Notes under the pieces: model-generated
What the model was told of the DNA's origin: nothing
Seen by the model: the letters and a program-made list of their open reading frames with translations, nothing else
Databases searched by the model: none
NCBI GenBank assembly: GCA_004551865.1
Contig: SFPR01000005.1
Span: 1 to 48,855, forward strand
DNA: 48,855 nt
Reading direction: 5' to 3'
Source of the DNA: Bacteroidales bacterium
GTDB lineage: Bacteria; Bacteroidota; Bacteroidia; Bacteroidales; P3
In this document: positions 7,800 through 16,001 of the stretch, piece after piece
Layout: each line of letters starts with the position of its first letter
How positions within the stretch are numbered: the stretch's first letter is position 1
Translations under genes and position numbers: made by a program

Positions 7800-9155
7800 A
7801 TGTTCAAAAAGATAATAAACGCAAGTATAAAGTTGGTTCAGAACTATCTTCCCGAACCTTTCATCTTTGCAAGTCTGCTTACGCTTGTGGCATTTGTGAT
7901 AGCAATGCCCGTATGCAGGCAATCGCCCGTAGAAGTATTGGAAAACTGGGGCTCAGGCGTGTGGAGCTTGTTGGCATTCTCCATGCAGATGGCTCTGATT
8001 TTGGTTTGCGGCTCGGCATTGGCAGATTCGCCGAGCGTAAAGAAAGCTTTGAACTCCCTTGCCCGCATTGCAAAGACCCCGATTGCCGCAATAGCTTTGG
8101 TATCCTTCGTTTCGGCTGTGGCTTGCTGGATAAACTGGGGGTTTGGTTTGATTGTGGGAGTGGTTTTTGCCAAGTCGATAGCAAGAAACCTCAAAGGGGT
8201 CGATTATCGTCTGCTTATAGCTTCGGCATATAGCGGATTTGTGGTTTGGCACGGCGGTATATCGGGTTCTGTTCCCCTTACGATTGCAACCGAAGGCGAA
8301 GCACTCTCAAAAGCCACCGCAGGAGTGATTACCCATGCCGTTCCAATTTCGCAGACTATCTTTTCGCTCTATAATCTTCTGATTTCTATTGCAATCATTG
8401 TTGCTTTGGTTGTTGTCAATTCCCTTATGCACCCAAAGAAAGAGGAAGTTGTGAGCATAGACCCAAAATTGCTCGAAGAGAAAGAGCCGGAGAGAAAACT
8501 CATAGAGCCTACTCTCTCTTCAAGGCTTGAAAACAGCCGACTTCTTACCCTTATTATTTCTCTTATGGGCTTGACTTACTTTGTCTATTCGATGATTTTC
8601 AAAGGAGCATCGTTAGATTTGAATGCGGTAATTCTCCTTTTCTTGTTTCTCGGCTTGCTGTTGCACAAAACACCTCTCAGATACGTGGAGGCATTCACCA
8701 AGGCAGCAGTCGGAAGTGCAGGAATAATGTTGCAGTTTCCCTTTTATGCAGGTATAATGGGCATTATGACGGGAGCAGGCGAGAGCGGATTGTCGCTTGC
8801 CGGTCAGATAAGCGATTTTTGTACCTCGGTATCGAACCAACATACCTTTCCGATACTTACATTCCTCAGTGCAGGTTTGGTAAATGTCTTTGTGCCTTCG
8901 GGAGGAGGGCAGTGGGCGGTGCAAGCTCCGATAATGATGCCGGCAGGAGCTGCCTTGGGTGTACAACCCTCCCTTACGGCAATGTCAATCGCTTGGGGAG
9001 ACGCTTGGACCAACCTTATACAACCATTTTGGGCAATTCCGGCACTCGCTATTGCCAAATTGGGAGCAAAAGACATCATGGGATTTTGCCTTATCAACTT
9101 GATAACAACGGGAATAATCATCTCTTTGGGACTATTTCTCTGGTCGTTTGCATAA
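7800..9155 (+). CDS. atoE: AtoE-type short-chain fatty acid transporter
   Basis: The 451-residue polytopic membrane protein belongs to the COG2031 short-chain fatty acid transporter family. It begins with the typical ...LVQNYLPEPFIFASLLTL segment. Conserved pieces include CWINWGFGLIVG (about residue 106), YSGFVVWHGGISGS (about 144) and FVPSGGGQWAVQAPI (about 365). These proteins are thought to carry butyrate, acetoacetate or similar acids across the inner membrane. With etf/acyl-CoA dehydrogenase and kamA in the same window, export of fermentation acids is a reasonable inference. Direction and substrate are not shown by the sequence. A repeat element begins at its stop codon. Confidence 0.88.
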   Translation: MFKKIINASIKLVQNYLPEPFIFASLLTLVAFVIAMPVCRQSPVEVLENWGSGVWSLLAFSMQMALILVCGSALADSPSVKKALNSLARIAKTPIAAIALVSFVSAVACWINWGFGLIVGVVFAKSIARNLKGVDYRLLIASAYSGFVVWHGGISGSVPLTIATEGEALSKATAGVITHAVPISQTIFSLYNLLISIAIIVALVVVNSLMHPKKEEVVSIDPKLLEEKEPERKLIEPTLSSRLENSRLLTLIISLMGLTYFVYSMIFKGASLDLNAVILLFLFLGLLLHKTPLRYVEAFTKAAVGSAGIMLQFPFYAGIMGIMTGAGESGLSLAGQISDFCTSVSNQHTFPILTFLSAGLVNVFVPSGGGQWAVQAPIMMPAGAALGVQPSLTAMSIAWGDAWTNLIQPFWAIPALAIAKLGAKDIMGFCLINLITTGIIISLGLFLWSFA

Positions 9156-9228
9156 AACGGCGTTTCAGTCAGATAAAACGGCGTTTTGCTCGGACAACTC
9201 GCCGTTTTATTTTGCCAAAACGCCGTTT
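9155..9228. repeat. 21-bp phased palindrome element, copy 3
   Basis: Cores are centred at 9160, 9181, 9202 and 9223 (all 21 bp), central bases G, G, C, C. The third core is the variant AACTCGCCGTTTT, also found in copy 8. A weak in-phase remnant (AAAGT-T-GCTTT) sits at 9244. The element begins at the last base of the AtoE stop codon. Confidence 0.93.
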
Positions 9229-9358
9229 TGTCAAAAGGAAAGTTGCTTTGATGCTTATCCATTGATGCTCAGGAGTTAAGAAAATGAGACTACTCTTCAT
9301 TATTTTGCAAAAAGGTATTTTCTTTCGGGTGTTTGACCGATTTTAAGACAATAATGTA

Positions 9359-9366
9359 TAAATTTG
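9359..9366 (+). promoter_or_regulatory. -7 box for lipoprotein gene
   Basis: TAAATTTG lies 31 bp before the ATG at 9398; TTTG at 9332-9335 may be the -33 element though the spacing (23 bp) is slightly long. Confidence 0.65.
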
Positions 9367-9397
9367 CAGACAGAATGCGTTTAACCTTATTCGGAAG

Positions 9398-9814
9398 ATG
9401 AAAAGAGTTATTTTTGTTTTGCTTGCGGTGTTGTTGTGTTTGGCAGGCTGTTCGAGCGAAAGGCACAACGAGAAAGCAATAAATGAGACATTGGAATTGT
9501 TTTACAAATATATAAACAAGAGAGATTTCAAATCGCTTACCACCATTTGTTCTCCGAGCATGAAGAAAAACTTGGAAATAATGGAGACATTCGGAGACGA
9601 TATGGTGATTTATCACTCTTGGAAGACAAAGTCGATAAACATTCGCGGAAACAAGGCTGTTGCAGAGGTTGTTGTGATTGATACTTTTGGTAATAAGACG
9701 ACTTGTGAGTGGAATTTGGTCAAGGTTGGCGGTGCATGGTTGATGGATGTTTTCAATATGTCTGCCGCCGATGAAGTTGTAGATGAAGATAACATGAAAA
9801 AAGATACAATCTGA
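9398..9814 (+). CDS. Small lipoprotein, NTF2/DUF4878-like
   Basis: This 138-residue protein has a lipoprotein signal (MKRVIFVLLAVLLCLAGC, lipobox LAGC with Cys at residue 18). The mature part shows a helix-rich start (ETLELFYKYINKRDFKSL) followed by beta strands with WKTKSINIRGNKAVAEV and WNLVKVGGAWLMD, the pattern of NTF2-like DUF4878 lipoproteins. Specific function is unknown. Its stop codon overlaps the ATG of the next gene by one base (TGATG), which implies translational coupling. Confidence 0.75.
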   Translation: MKRVIFVLLAVLLCLAGCSSERHNEKAINETLELFYKYINKRDFKSLTTICSPSMKKNLEIMETFGDDMVIYHSWKTKSINIRGNKAVAEVVVIDTFGNKTTCEWNLVKVGGAWLMDVFNMSAADEVVDEDNMKKDTI

Positions 9815-10896
9815 TGCTCAAAAGGATACTTTACATTGCAAATATTCTTGTGGTATTGGTGCTTTTGGGAACTTATGCCGGCTCTTTCGTAAGCCCGGAG
9901 GTTGCTCCTTTGTTGTCTTTGTTCAACTATCTTTATCCTTTTGCCCTTATTGTCAATGTGTTGTTTTGTATTCTGTGGTTGTTTTTGAAATGGAGGTTTC
10001 TCTTTGTGCCTTTGGGAGCAATGATTTTGGGAGCAGACTATATTCCGAGAATGATTGGAATGAATGCAGGCAGCGATGCCGAGGGTGAGAGCCTGAGAGT
10101 GATGACCTACAACGTGGCTAATTTCTCTTACGAGAGCCAAAATACCAATGAATTGAGAAAACGTAACATCGATTCGATTGCCGAGGTAATCAAAGCTGAA
10201 AATCCCGATGTGTTGTGCCTGCAAGAGTATTCCACTCCTTTGAGAGGACAGTATTCTCTGCACGCTTGTTTGAAAGACAAGTTAGGATATTCTTATCATT
10301 ACTCGCCTTGGCAAACCAAGTCGGCAATAAGAGGCAGCACAATCTATTCCAAATATCCCATAACTCGCTCGGGTTGTCCTTTTCCGATGAAAGAGCAGTT
10401 CTATTCATTTGCTTTTGCTGACATCAAACACCCTTCCGGAATAGTGAGAGTATATAATGTTCACCTTACTTCGTATGGTATTTTGGAAGAAGAGAAGAGC
10501 GAGATAGGCGAACTTAAAAAAGGCAATGTTCCGACAAAGCAAACTTCGCTCAGTGTGAAGGATAAGCTGATTGAAGCCAACAAAGTAAGAGCCGAAGAGA
10601 CAAGACAACTTGTAGAAGTGTTGCAACAAACTAATCATAAGTACATTGTTGCAGGCGACTTCAACTCTACGCCTTACAGCTATACATATCGAGAAATGAC
10701 AAAGCTGACAAACGACAGCTTTCGCAAGGCAGGCAGAGGTCTTTCGGGAACTTACAATGGTCCTTTGCCGTCATACAGAATAGATTATCTTTTTTATTCC
10801 GACGGATTGAAGCCTTTGAACTACCTTTGTGGCGATTATCTTTTTTCGGACCATAAACCCGTCATCGTAGAATTTGAATTTGAGAAAGAAAAATGA
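9814..10896 (+). CDS. Membrane-anchored endonuclease/exonuclease/phosphatase-family protein
   Basis: The 360-residue protein has about three hydrophobic N-terminal segments (residues 1-85) and then an EEP catalytic domain. Catalytic motifs are visible: MTYNVANF (about 97), DVLCLQEY (the metal-binding Glu, about 133), VYNVHLTS (about 213), VAGDFNSTP (about 280) and the C-terminal SDHKPV (about 347). EEP members hydrolyse phosphodiesters in nucleic acids, inositol phosphates or sphingomyelin; the substrate here is not evident. It overlaps the upstream lipoprotein by 1 base and nth by 4 bases, so the three genes form one operon. Confidence 0.85.
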   Translation: MLKRILYIANILVVLVLLGTYAGSFVSPEVAPLLSLFNYLYPFALIVNVLFCILWLFLKWRFLFVPLGAMILGADYIPRMIGMNAGSDAEGESLRVMTYNVANFSYESQNTNELRKRNIDSIAEVIKAENPDVLCLQEYSTPLRGQYSLHACLKDKLGYSYHYSPWQTKSAIRGSTIYSKYPITRSGCPFPMKEQFYSFAFADIKHPSGIVRVYNVHLTSYGILEEEKSEIGELKKGNVPTKQTSLSVKDKLIEANKVRAEETRQLVEVLQQTNHKYIVAGDFNSTPYSYTYREMTKLTNDSFRKAGRGLSGTYNGPLPSYRIDYLFYSDGLKPLNYLCGDYLFSDHKPVIVEFEFEKEK

Positions 10897-11552
10897 GAAA
10901 GCAGCAGAGATATGACAAGACAATAGAGGCATTAAATGCTTTCTATCCGAATGCAGAGACCGAATTGAAATATCAAAGCCCGTTTCAGTTGCTTGTTGCC
11001 GTCATTTTGTCGGCTCAGTGTACCGACAAAAGGGTGAATATGGTTACTCCGGCTCTGTTTGAACGCTATCCGAATGCTGCTTCAATGGCTTTGGCATCGG
11101 AGCAAGATTTGTTTGAGCTGATTAAAAGCATATCTTATCCCAATGCAAAGAGTAAAAATCTTTTGAAAATGGCTTGCAGGCTCAATGATGTCTATAAAGG
11201 AGAAGTACCTCAGGAGAGAAAAGACTTGGAAAGCCTTGCAGGGGTGGGGCGAAAGACCGCTAATGTCATTCTTGCAGTGCTTTTTAATCAAAATGTAATG
11301 CCTGTGGATACTCACGTTCACCGAGTAAGCCGCCGCATAGGGCTTAGCAAAAACGCAAAAACCCCTGCCGAAACAGAGAAACAACTAATGGAAGTGCTTT
11401 CTGAAAGAAAAGATATTGCTCTTTTGCACCATCAACTCATTCTTTTGGGACGATATGTGTGCAAAGCCCGAAAGCCGTTGTGTGAAAGCTGTCCTCTTAC
11501 AGATTGTTGCAAGTTTTATCTTTCCAAGCTCTCGAAGCAAAAAGCGGTCTGA
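10893..11552 (+). CDS. nth: Endonuclease III
   Basis: The 219-residue DNA glycosylase/AP lyase removes oxidised pyrimidines in base-excision repair. The helix-hairpin-helix LAGVGRKTANVIL contains the catalytic Lys (K121), and the catalytic Asp lies in MPVDTHVHR (D139). A [4Fe-4S] cluster motif C-X6-C-X2-C-X5-C closes the protein (CKARKPLCESCPLTDCC). Length is normal. It overlaps the EEP gene by 4 bases (ATGA) and converges on guaD, whose stop lies 19 bp beyond. Confidence 0.95.
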   Translation: MRKQQRYDKTIEALNAFYPNAETELKYQSPFQLLVAVILSAQCTDKRVNMVTPALFERYPNAASMALASEQDLFELIKSISYPNAKSKNLLKMACRLNDVYKGEVPQERKDLESLAGVGRKTANVILAVLFNQNVMPVDTHVHRVSRRIGLSKNAKTPAETEKQLMEVLSERKDIALLHHQLILLGRYVCKARKPLCESCPLTDCCKFYLSKLSKQKAV

Positions 11553-11571
11553 GGCTTTCGGATTACAGAAA

Positions 11572-12042
11572 TCAATATTCTGTTTTGTCGCTCTTGGAGT
11601 TCCAAATCTCAAAGGGGACGCAACCGTCTTCAAGCGAGAAGTGATTGCATTCAAGGCTTCTTTGAGAGTTTGCAAGCGGTATTTCCTTGTAGATAAATTC
11701 ATCGTCAAATCCGGCTCCGGCTGCATCTTGTCTTGTTGCGGCATAGACAAGTCTGTCCAATCTTGCCCAATAGATTGCCGAAAGACACATCGGACAAGGT
11801 TCACACGAAGAGTAGATGACGCAACCCGACAAATCAAATGTGTTTAACTTCTTGCAGGCACTGCGAATACAATTAACCTCGGCATGGGCTGTCGGGTCAT
11901 TGTCGTTGGTTACGCTGTTGCCGCACTGAGCCACTACTTCGTTGTCTTTAACTATGATTGCACCAAATGGACCTCCGCCTTTTTCGATGTTCTGTTTTGC
12001 AATCTCGACTGCTTGTCTCAAATAAATTTCGTCTTTTGTCAT
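11572..12042 (-). CDS. guaD: Guanine deaminase (zinc-dependent, CDA fold)
   Basis: The ATG at 12042 gives 156 residues. The cytidine-deaminase-fold zinc motifs are H53-A-E55 (PTAHAEVN) and PCPMC with C83 and C86. GGPFGAIIVKD near the start, DAAGAGFDDEFIYKEI, and the aromatic tail EIWNSKSDKTEY resemble Bacillus-type guanine deaminase rather than TadA. It would convert guanine to xanthine and ammonia. A longer frame to 12243 exists but runs through a repeat core and lacks family similarity. It is the last gene of a minus-strand series, 80 bp after the M50B-like gene. Confidence 0.82.
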   Translation of the reverse strand: MTKDEIYLRQAVEIAKQNIEKGGGPFGAIIVKDNEVVAQCGNSVTNDNDPTAHAEVNCIRSACKKLNTFDLSGCVIYSSCEPCPMCLSAIYWARLDRLVYAATRQDAAGAGFDDEFIYKEIPLANSQRSLECNHFSLEDGCVPFEIWNSKSDKTEY

Positions 12043-12076
12043 TTTGATTGTGTCTTTTCTTGTTTCCAAACGCTCA

Positions 12077-12087
12077 AAACGCCGTTT
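12077..12087. repeat. Solitary palindrome core upstream of guaD
   Basis: One intact AAACG-C-CGTTT core is centred at 12082, with a decayed half-site (GCCGTCT) 22 bp away at 12104. It looks like the remains of a four-core element and sits in the 80-bp gap between two co-directional genes. Confidence 0.6.
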
Positions 12088-12122
12088 TGTTATATCTTTT
12101 CTGCCGTCTGAGAGACCAAAAC

Positions 12123-12797
12123 TTAGATTTGTGCGAAAAATACTCTTGAAATAATAAGGTATATGGCAAGGATATTGATTCCGTTGAGTATCACAGCCCA
12201 CAAAAAGGCAGGGAGGTGAGTCGTTTTGTGCAGCAGGGTACAATCACCGCTGTTTTTTGGTCGGGTAAAGGCTATTTGTGCGATTTGAAAAAGCGACATT
12301 GTGTTTTCAATAACAACAATACAGAGAAAAATGTAAAGAATATCTGCTTTGACATGAAGAGAGAAAGGTATCATGTAGCAAGCGATATTAATGGCTGCAA
12401 ATGCCATTGTCCACACAAGGGCAAAGGTGTTGCGAATGTAGAGAATGAGTATTACAAGTGCAAAAACGGCAAAAATGAGAAAGGAGATTTCTATGTTCCG
12501 ATGTTCGATTGCATAGATGATTGCAAGGGGAAAAAAGCTGCAACCCACATATCCGGCAAGAGCTGTGAGCGTTGTGGCAAACTTACTTTTGCTTAAACTC
12601 TTGCAACAGCCCTCAATGCTTTCTTTGAATTGTATTTCCTTGACCTTGTTGCCCAAAAGCAGGCTCAGCAAAGCATGGAACGATTCGTGAAAGAAGGTGT
12701 CGAGTGTGGCAAGACAGCGTCTTGTGGGTTTCAAATACAAAAGTATGAGAACGAGAAAGGGAATGATAAACTTCTCTGCAAGCGAAAGTGTGTTCAT
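12123..12797 (-). CDS. M50B-like membrane metalloprotease homologue
   Basis: The ATG at 12797 gives 224 residues with about five or six membrane segments. The zinc-protease motif HExxH is present as HESFH (residues 37-41, in TFFHESFHALLSLLLG), at the place expected for the Peptidase_M50B-like family. A second metal ligand motif is not obvious to me. The start lies 4 bp after the aroE stop, so the genes are cotranscribed. A longer frame to 12902 overlaps aroE and is unlikely. Substrate unknown; intramembrane or membrane-proximal proteolysis is inferred from the motif only. Confidence 0.65.
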   Translation of the reverse strand: MNTLSLAEKFIIPFLVLILLYLKPTRRCLATLDTFFHESFHALLSLLLGNKVKEIQFKESIEGCCKSLSKSKFATTLTALAGYVGCSFFPLAIIYAIEHRNIEISFLIFAVFALVILILYIRNTFALVWTMAFAAINIACYMIPFSLHVKADILYIFLCIVVIENTMSLFQIAQIAFTRPKNSGDCTLLHKTTHLPAFLWAVILNGINILAIYLIISRVFFAQI

Positions 12798-12801
12798 GGC
12801 G

Positions 12802-13560
12802 TCAGTTCTCTTTGTCGGTTTGCCATATCTGCCACGATTGTTCAGCTTGCAAAACAAGCATTCGGTAACCATTTGTTGTTTCACAGCCTTTCTGTCGGGC
12901 AATTTGGAGAAGCAGTGTTGTTTCCGGATTGTATATCAGGTCGAAAACCTTGTGGCAAGATTGTAATTTGTTGCAGTCGATTGGCGGAATTTGGTTTTCA
13001 AGCGGGTGCATTCCGCAGGGAGTGGAGTTGATTATGAGTTGGTAATCGCCGAGTGAGCTATTGAGTCTTTCGTATGAGATATAGGTATCGTCGGAGGGTG
13101 TTTGGCGAGTTGCAATCTTGTAATCAATTCCCATTTGCTTCAAAGCAAAGGCTATGGTTTGCGAAACACTTCCGCTACCCAAGATGACGGCTCTTTCAAC
13201 GCTTGAAAGGTCGAAGCGTTCTTTGAGAGCAGTTGAAAATCCGTACAAGTCGGTGTTGTAACCTTTGAGTTGTATGCCCTCGCCTGCTCTTATAACCTTT
13301 ACACAATTAACATTGCCACATTGCTTTGCCACATTGTCTGTACTATCCAAGTATTTGAGTATGTCTTTTTTGTAGGGCATTGTTACGTTGAAGCCTTGCA
13401 ATGTGGGCATACGGACAATCATTTCTCTTATGTGGCAGAGCGTGGGCAGTTCTTTGAGAAGATAGTCTGCTTCTATGCCGAGTGTGGCGAATTTTTCTCT
13501 GAAATATTTTTGCGAAAAGGAGTGGGAGAGCGGCTTTCCGACAAGTGCGTATGTTCTCAC
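12802..13560 (-). CDS. aroE: Shikimate dehydrogenase
   Basis: The 252-residue enzyme reduces 3-dehydroshikimate to shikimate with NADPH in aromatic amino-acid synthesis. Motifs include ALVGKPLSHSFSQ (substrate-binding Ser residues, about 5-17), GFNVTMPYK (catalytic Lys), NTDLYGF, and an NADP Rossmann region AVILGSGSVSQT, where SVSQT replaces the common GAGGA pattern. I chose the GTG at 13560 because it overlaps the dedA stop as GTGA and gives the normal N-terminus; no ATG fits. Confidence 0.9.
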   Translation of the reverse strand: MRTYALVGKPLSHSFSQKYFREKFATLGIEADYLLKELPTLCHIREMIVRMPTLQGFNVTMPYKKDILKYLDSTDNVAKQCGNVNCVKVIRAGEGIQLKGYNTDLYGFSTALKERFDLSSVERAVILGSGSVSQTIAFALKQMGIDYKIATRQTPSDDTYISYERLNSSLGDYQLIINSTPCGMHPLENQIPPIDCNKLQSCHKVFDLIYNPETTLLLQIARQKGCETTNGYRMLVLQAEQSWQIWQTDKEN

Positions 13561-14297
13561 TTGGTCTGCTTTTTCTTTTTTATTGCTTTGAATACAAGGT
13601 ATGCAACAAACAAAATTCCGAGAACTATCAATACGTATGATAATTCTGAGCTGTATTTGTCGATAAGGTCGCTCTGTCCTGCCGCAACGTAACCCAAAAT
13701 TGCCAAAATGGTGTTCCAAAGTCCTGCTCCCAAGGCTGTGAACGCCAAAAAGGTTGCTATGTTCATTTTTGCCAAGCCTGCCGGTATGGAGATGAGCTGA
13801 CGGACAGCCGGAACAAGCCTTCCGATGAGTGTAGAGCTTTTTCCGTGTTTGTCAAAGTACTTTTCGGCTGTTTCAATCTTCTTTGAATCCAAAAGGAAAA
13901 GGTGTCCCAATTTGCTTTCTGCAAATTTATATACGATAGGACGACCTAACCATAAAGCAAGATAGTAGTTGATTGTTGCTCCAATCAAAGCTCCCAAGGT
14001 TGCAAAGACGACAACCAATATTACATTCATATCGCTATCGGGCTTTGTGGCCTTGTATGCTGCCGGAGGTACTACTACCTCGGAAGGAAAGGGGATAAAA
14101 CTGCTCTCGACTGCCATAAGGAGTGTTACAGTACCATAGTTCATGTTATTCATGTACCAAGAGGTAACCTTGCCTACAAAAGACTGTTCTTCGGTTGCTG
14201 CCTTTGCTGTGGTGTTTTCTACTTTTGTTTCGCCCTGAGCCGAAACGCTCAATGCAAATGAAGCTATCACAATGGTGATTATCAGTTTTCTAAACAT
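13557..14297 (-). CDS. DedA-family membrane protein with N-terminal signal sequence
   Basis: The ATG at 14297 gives 246 residues. The DedA/SNARE-associated core carries VESSFIPFPSEVVVPPAAY, the re-entrant-loop motif, and GRLVPAVRQLISIPAGLAKM, the second conserved motif with its Arg. DedA proteins act as lipid flippases or in membrane homeostasis. Unusually for the family, a cleavable-looking signal (MFRKLIITIVIASFALSVSAQ) and a 25-residue polar linker precede the core. It overlaps the TPR gene by 8 bases and aroE by 3-4 bases. Confidence 0.85.
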   Translation of the reverse strand: MFRKLIITIVIASFALSVSAQGETKVENTTAKAATEEQSFVGKVTSWYMNNMNYGTVTLLMAVESSFIPFPSEVVVPPAAYKATKPDSDMNVILVVVFATLGALIGATINYYLALWLGRPIVYKFAESKLGHLFLLDSKKIETAEKYFDKHGKSSTLIGRLVPAVRQLISIPAGLAKMNIATFLAFTALGAGLWNTILAILGYVAAGQSDLIDKYSSELSYVLIVLGILFVAYLVFKAIKKKKQTK

Positions 14298-15981
14298 AAT
14301 CGTCGCTTTCAAATTTATTTTTTATTCTTATGATTTCCTGCATAATCTCTTTGTTGTTGGTCAAAGAGTGAACCTTGTGAAGTATTGCCTCAATTGAAAA
14401 TCCTTCTTCTTCGACCATTTGTTCGATGAGTTCGATTGCTTTTTGCTTTTCTCCCTTTGCGAGCATAAATATCTCGATTGTTGCACATTGCATGAAGAAT
14501 ATCTCGTTTTCAAACAATGTTTTATCGGTCGGAAAGTTGTCGTAAAGCATATTAAGTGCCTCTTGAACAAACGATTGTTTTGCTTTCATCAATGCCCATG
14601 AGGCAACGATAATGTATTTGTGCTTTTGAAAATATAGGCTCAGTTCTTTGTCTTGCTTGTTTGTAGAATTTGTGTCGGCAGACGCCTCGCAGCATTGCTC
14701 ATAGAGGGTTTGGAAAATTTCTTCTGCCTCTTTGGCTTCGTTGCATTCGTAAAGCAGTTCGGCAAAACGTATTCTGTGTCCGTAGTATTCGGGTTCGGAG
14801 TTGATTGCATTCAAACTAAGGTCTATTGCCTTTTGGTATTCACCTTTGTTTTTGAGACAAAAGGCAATGATTATTTGAAGTTCCCCTCTCGAATAGAAAG
14901 TTTCGCCATCGCAAACAGTGTACTTGTCGTTGGCTTTTATCGCTTGATAACAGGCAGAGATGCATTTGTCATTCCATTTGAGGGCAAAAGCGTAGTCTAT
15001 GTAGGTTCTCAAATTTCCTTTCCACACATTGAAAAGGTTTAATTTGTCTTTTTTGTCTTCAATTTCTTCTATTGCTTGATAGCACTTGGGTAGTATTTTC
15101 TCCAAAAAGAGGCATTCTTTTTCCTTGTCGAAAGTCTCGGAATACAACATCAGCTTCTTTTTGTAGAGTGCAGGCTCGTCGGGAGTAAGGCATAGGCAAT
15201 AGTCCAAACAATCGTCCGCTTTGTCATATTCTTTTGTCTTGAAGTAAAACTCTGACAGCATTTCCCAATAGTTGCTGCTCATAGGAGCTTTGCGAACAAA
15301 AACTTCCATCGATTGTTCGATAAAACCAAACGCCTGCTTGTCCGATTTGTACATCATTGCTGCCGTTGTAATGAGGCTGTCTGCAATTACAGTGTCCAAA
15401 AACAAGTAGTCGCCGGCTCCGTATGCAGTAATGTCGCAGTCTTTTTCAAAAAGAGTGTTTGCGTGCTTGATTGCAAGGAGCAGAAAGTTGGTGGCAGCCG
15501 AATATCTGTTGGTTTTGAAAGCGGTAAATGCCGCTTGGGAATAAACGAACTCGTTCTTCTGCAAAATTGCAACTCTTTCAAAAATATTATACGCTTTTTC
15601 GTAATTGCCGAGACGCACAAGGAGTTTACCCTTTTGGTATTCAAGCAAGTCTCTTTCGCTTTTGGTCCATCTTTTTTCGGGCTGATGAATGAGTTTTTCC
15701 AAGTCTTGACAGGCTTGTTCGGGAGAAGAAAGTGATAAGATGTATATTCGTCGTATCAAAAGTTCGAGATTGTTTGGGTAAAGCTGTAATGCTCGATTTA
15801 TTGCAACGTCCAAAAACTCGTTTTCTTGCTCTTCGGACAACAAAAAGTCGATGATATCAAGCCATTGGTCAATATCATAAAATATGCTCTTGGATTGGTT
15901 CTTTACCTTCTTCTCAAAGTCATCTATAAGAGCGAGCAGTTCTCTCTCATATTCAAAATCGTCTTGCGAATTGAATGCCAT
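14290..15981 (-). CDS. Large TPR-repeat protein
   Basis: The 563-residue protein has no signal peptide and is predicted to be cytoplasmic. It consists of helical pairs with TPR-like spacing, for example EYDKADDCLDYCLCLTPDEPALYKK and GEYQKAIDLSLNAINSEPEYYGH, spread across most of its length. TPR proteins scaffold protein-protein contacts. No catalytic motif is present, so the role is unknown. It lies 20 bp after the secreted-protein gene and overlaps dedA, which puts it in the same operon. Confidence 0.8.
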   Translation of the reverse strand: MAFNSQDDFEYERELLALIDDFEKKVKNQSKSIFYDIDQWLDIIDFLLSEEQENEFLDVAINRALQLYPNNLELLIRRIYILSLSSPEQACQDLEKLIHQPEKRWTKSERDLLEYQKGKLLVRLGNYEKAYNIFERVAILQKNEFVYSQAAFTAFKTNRYSAATNFLLLAIKHANTLFEKDCDITAYGAGDYLFLDTVIADSLITTAAMMYKSDKQAFGFIEQSMEVFVRKAPMSSNYWEMLSEFYFKTKEYDKADDCLDYCLCLTPDEPALYKKKLMLYSETFDKEKECLFLEKILPKCYQAIEEIEDKKDKLNLFNVWKGNLRTYIDYAFALKWNDKCISACYQAIKANDKYTVCDGETFYSRGELQIIIAFCLKNKGEYQKAIDLSLNAINSEPEYYGHRIRFAELLYECNEAKEAEEIFQTLYEQCCEASADTNSTNKQDKELSLYFQKHKYIIVASWALMKAKQSFVQEALNMLYDNFPTDKTLFENEIFFMQCATIEIFMLAKGEKQKAIELIEQMVEEEGFSIEAILHKVHSLTNNKEIMQEIIRIKNKFESDDYV

Positions 15982-16001
15982 TGTGAAGTCAAAGTATGAT
16001 T

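Noticed and set aside
9284..9346. 20-codon ORF (MRLLFIIL...) before the lipoprotein gene
   Set aside because: It lies upstream of the only promoter signal seen and has no supporting feature.
12043..12243. Upstream extension of guaD to 12243
   Set aside because: It would run through the M50B-like gene's 3' end and a solitary palindrome core, and lacks similarity to deaminases.
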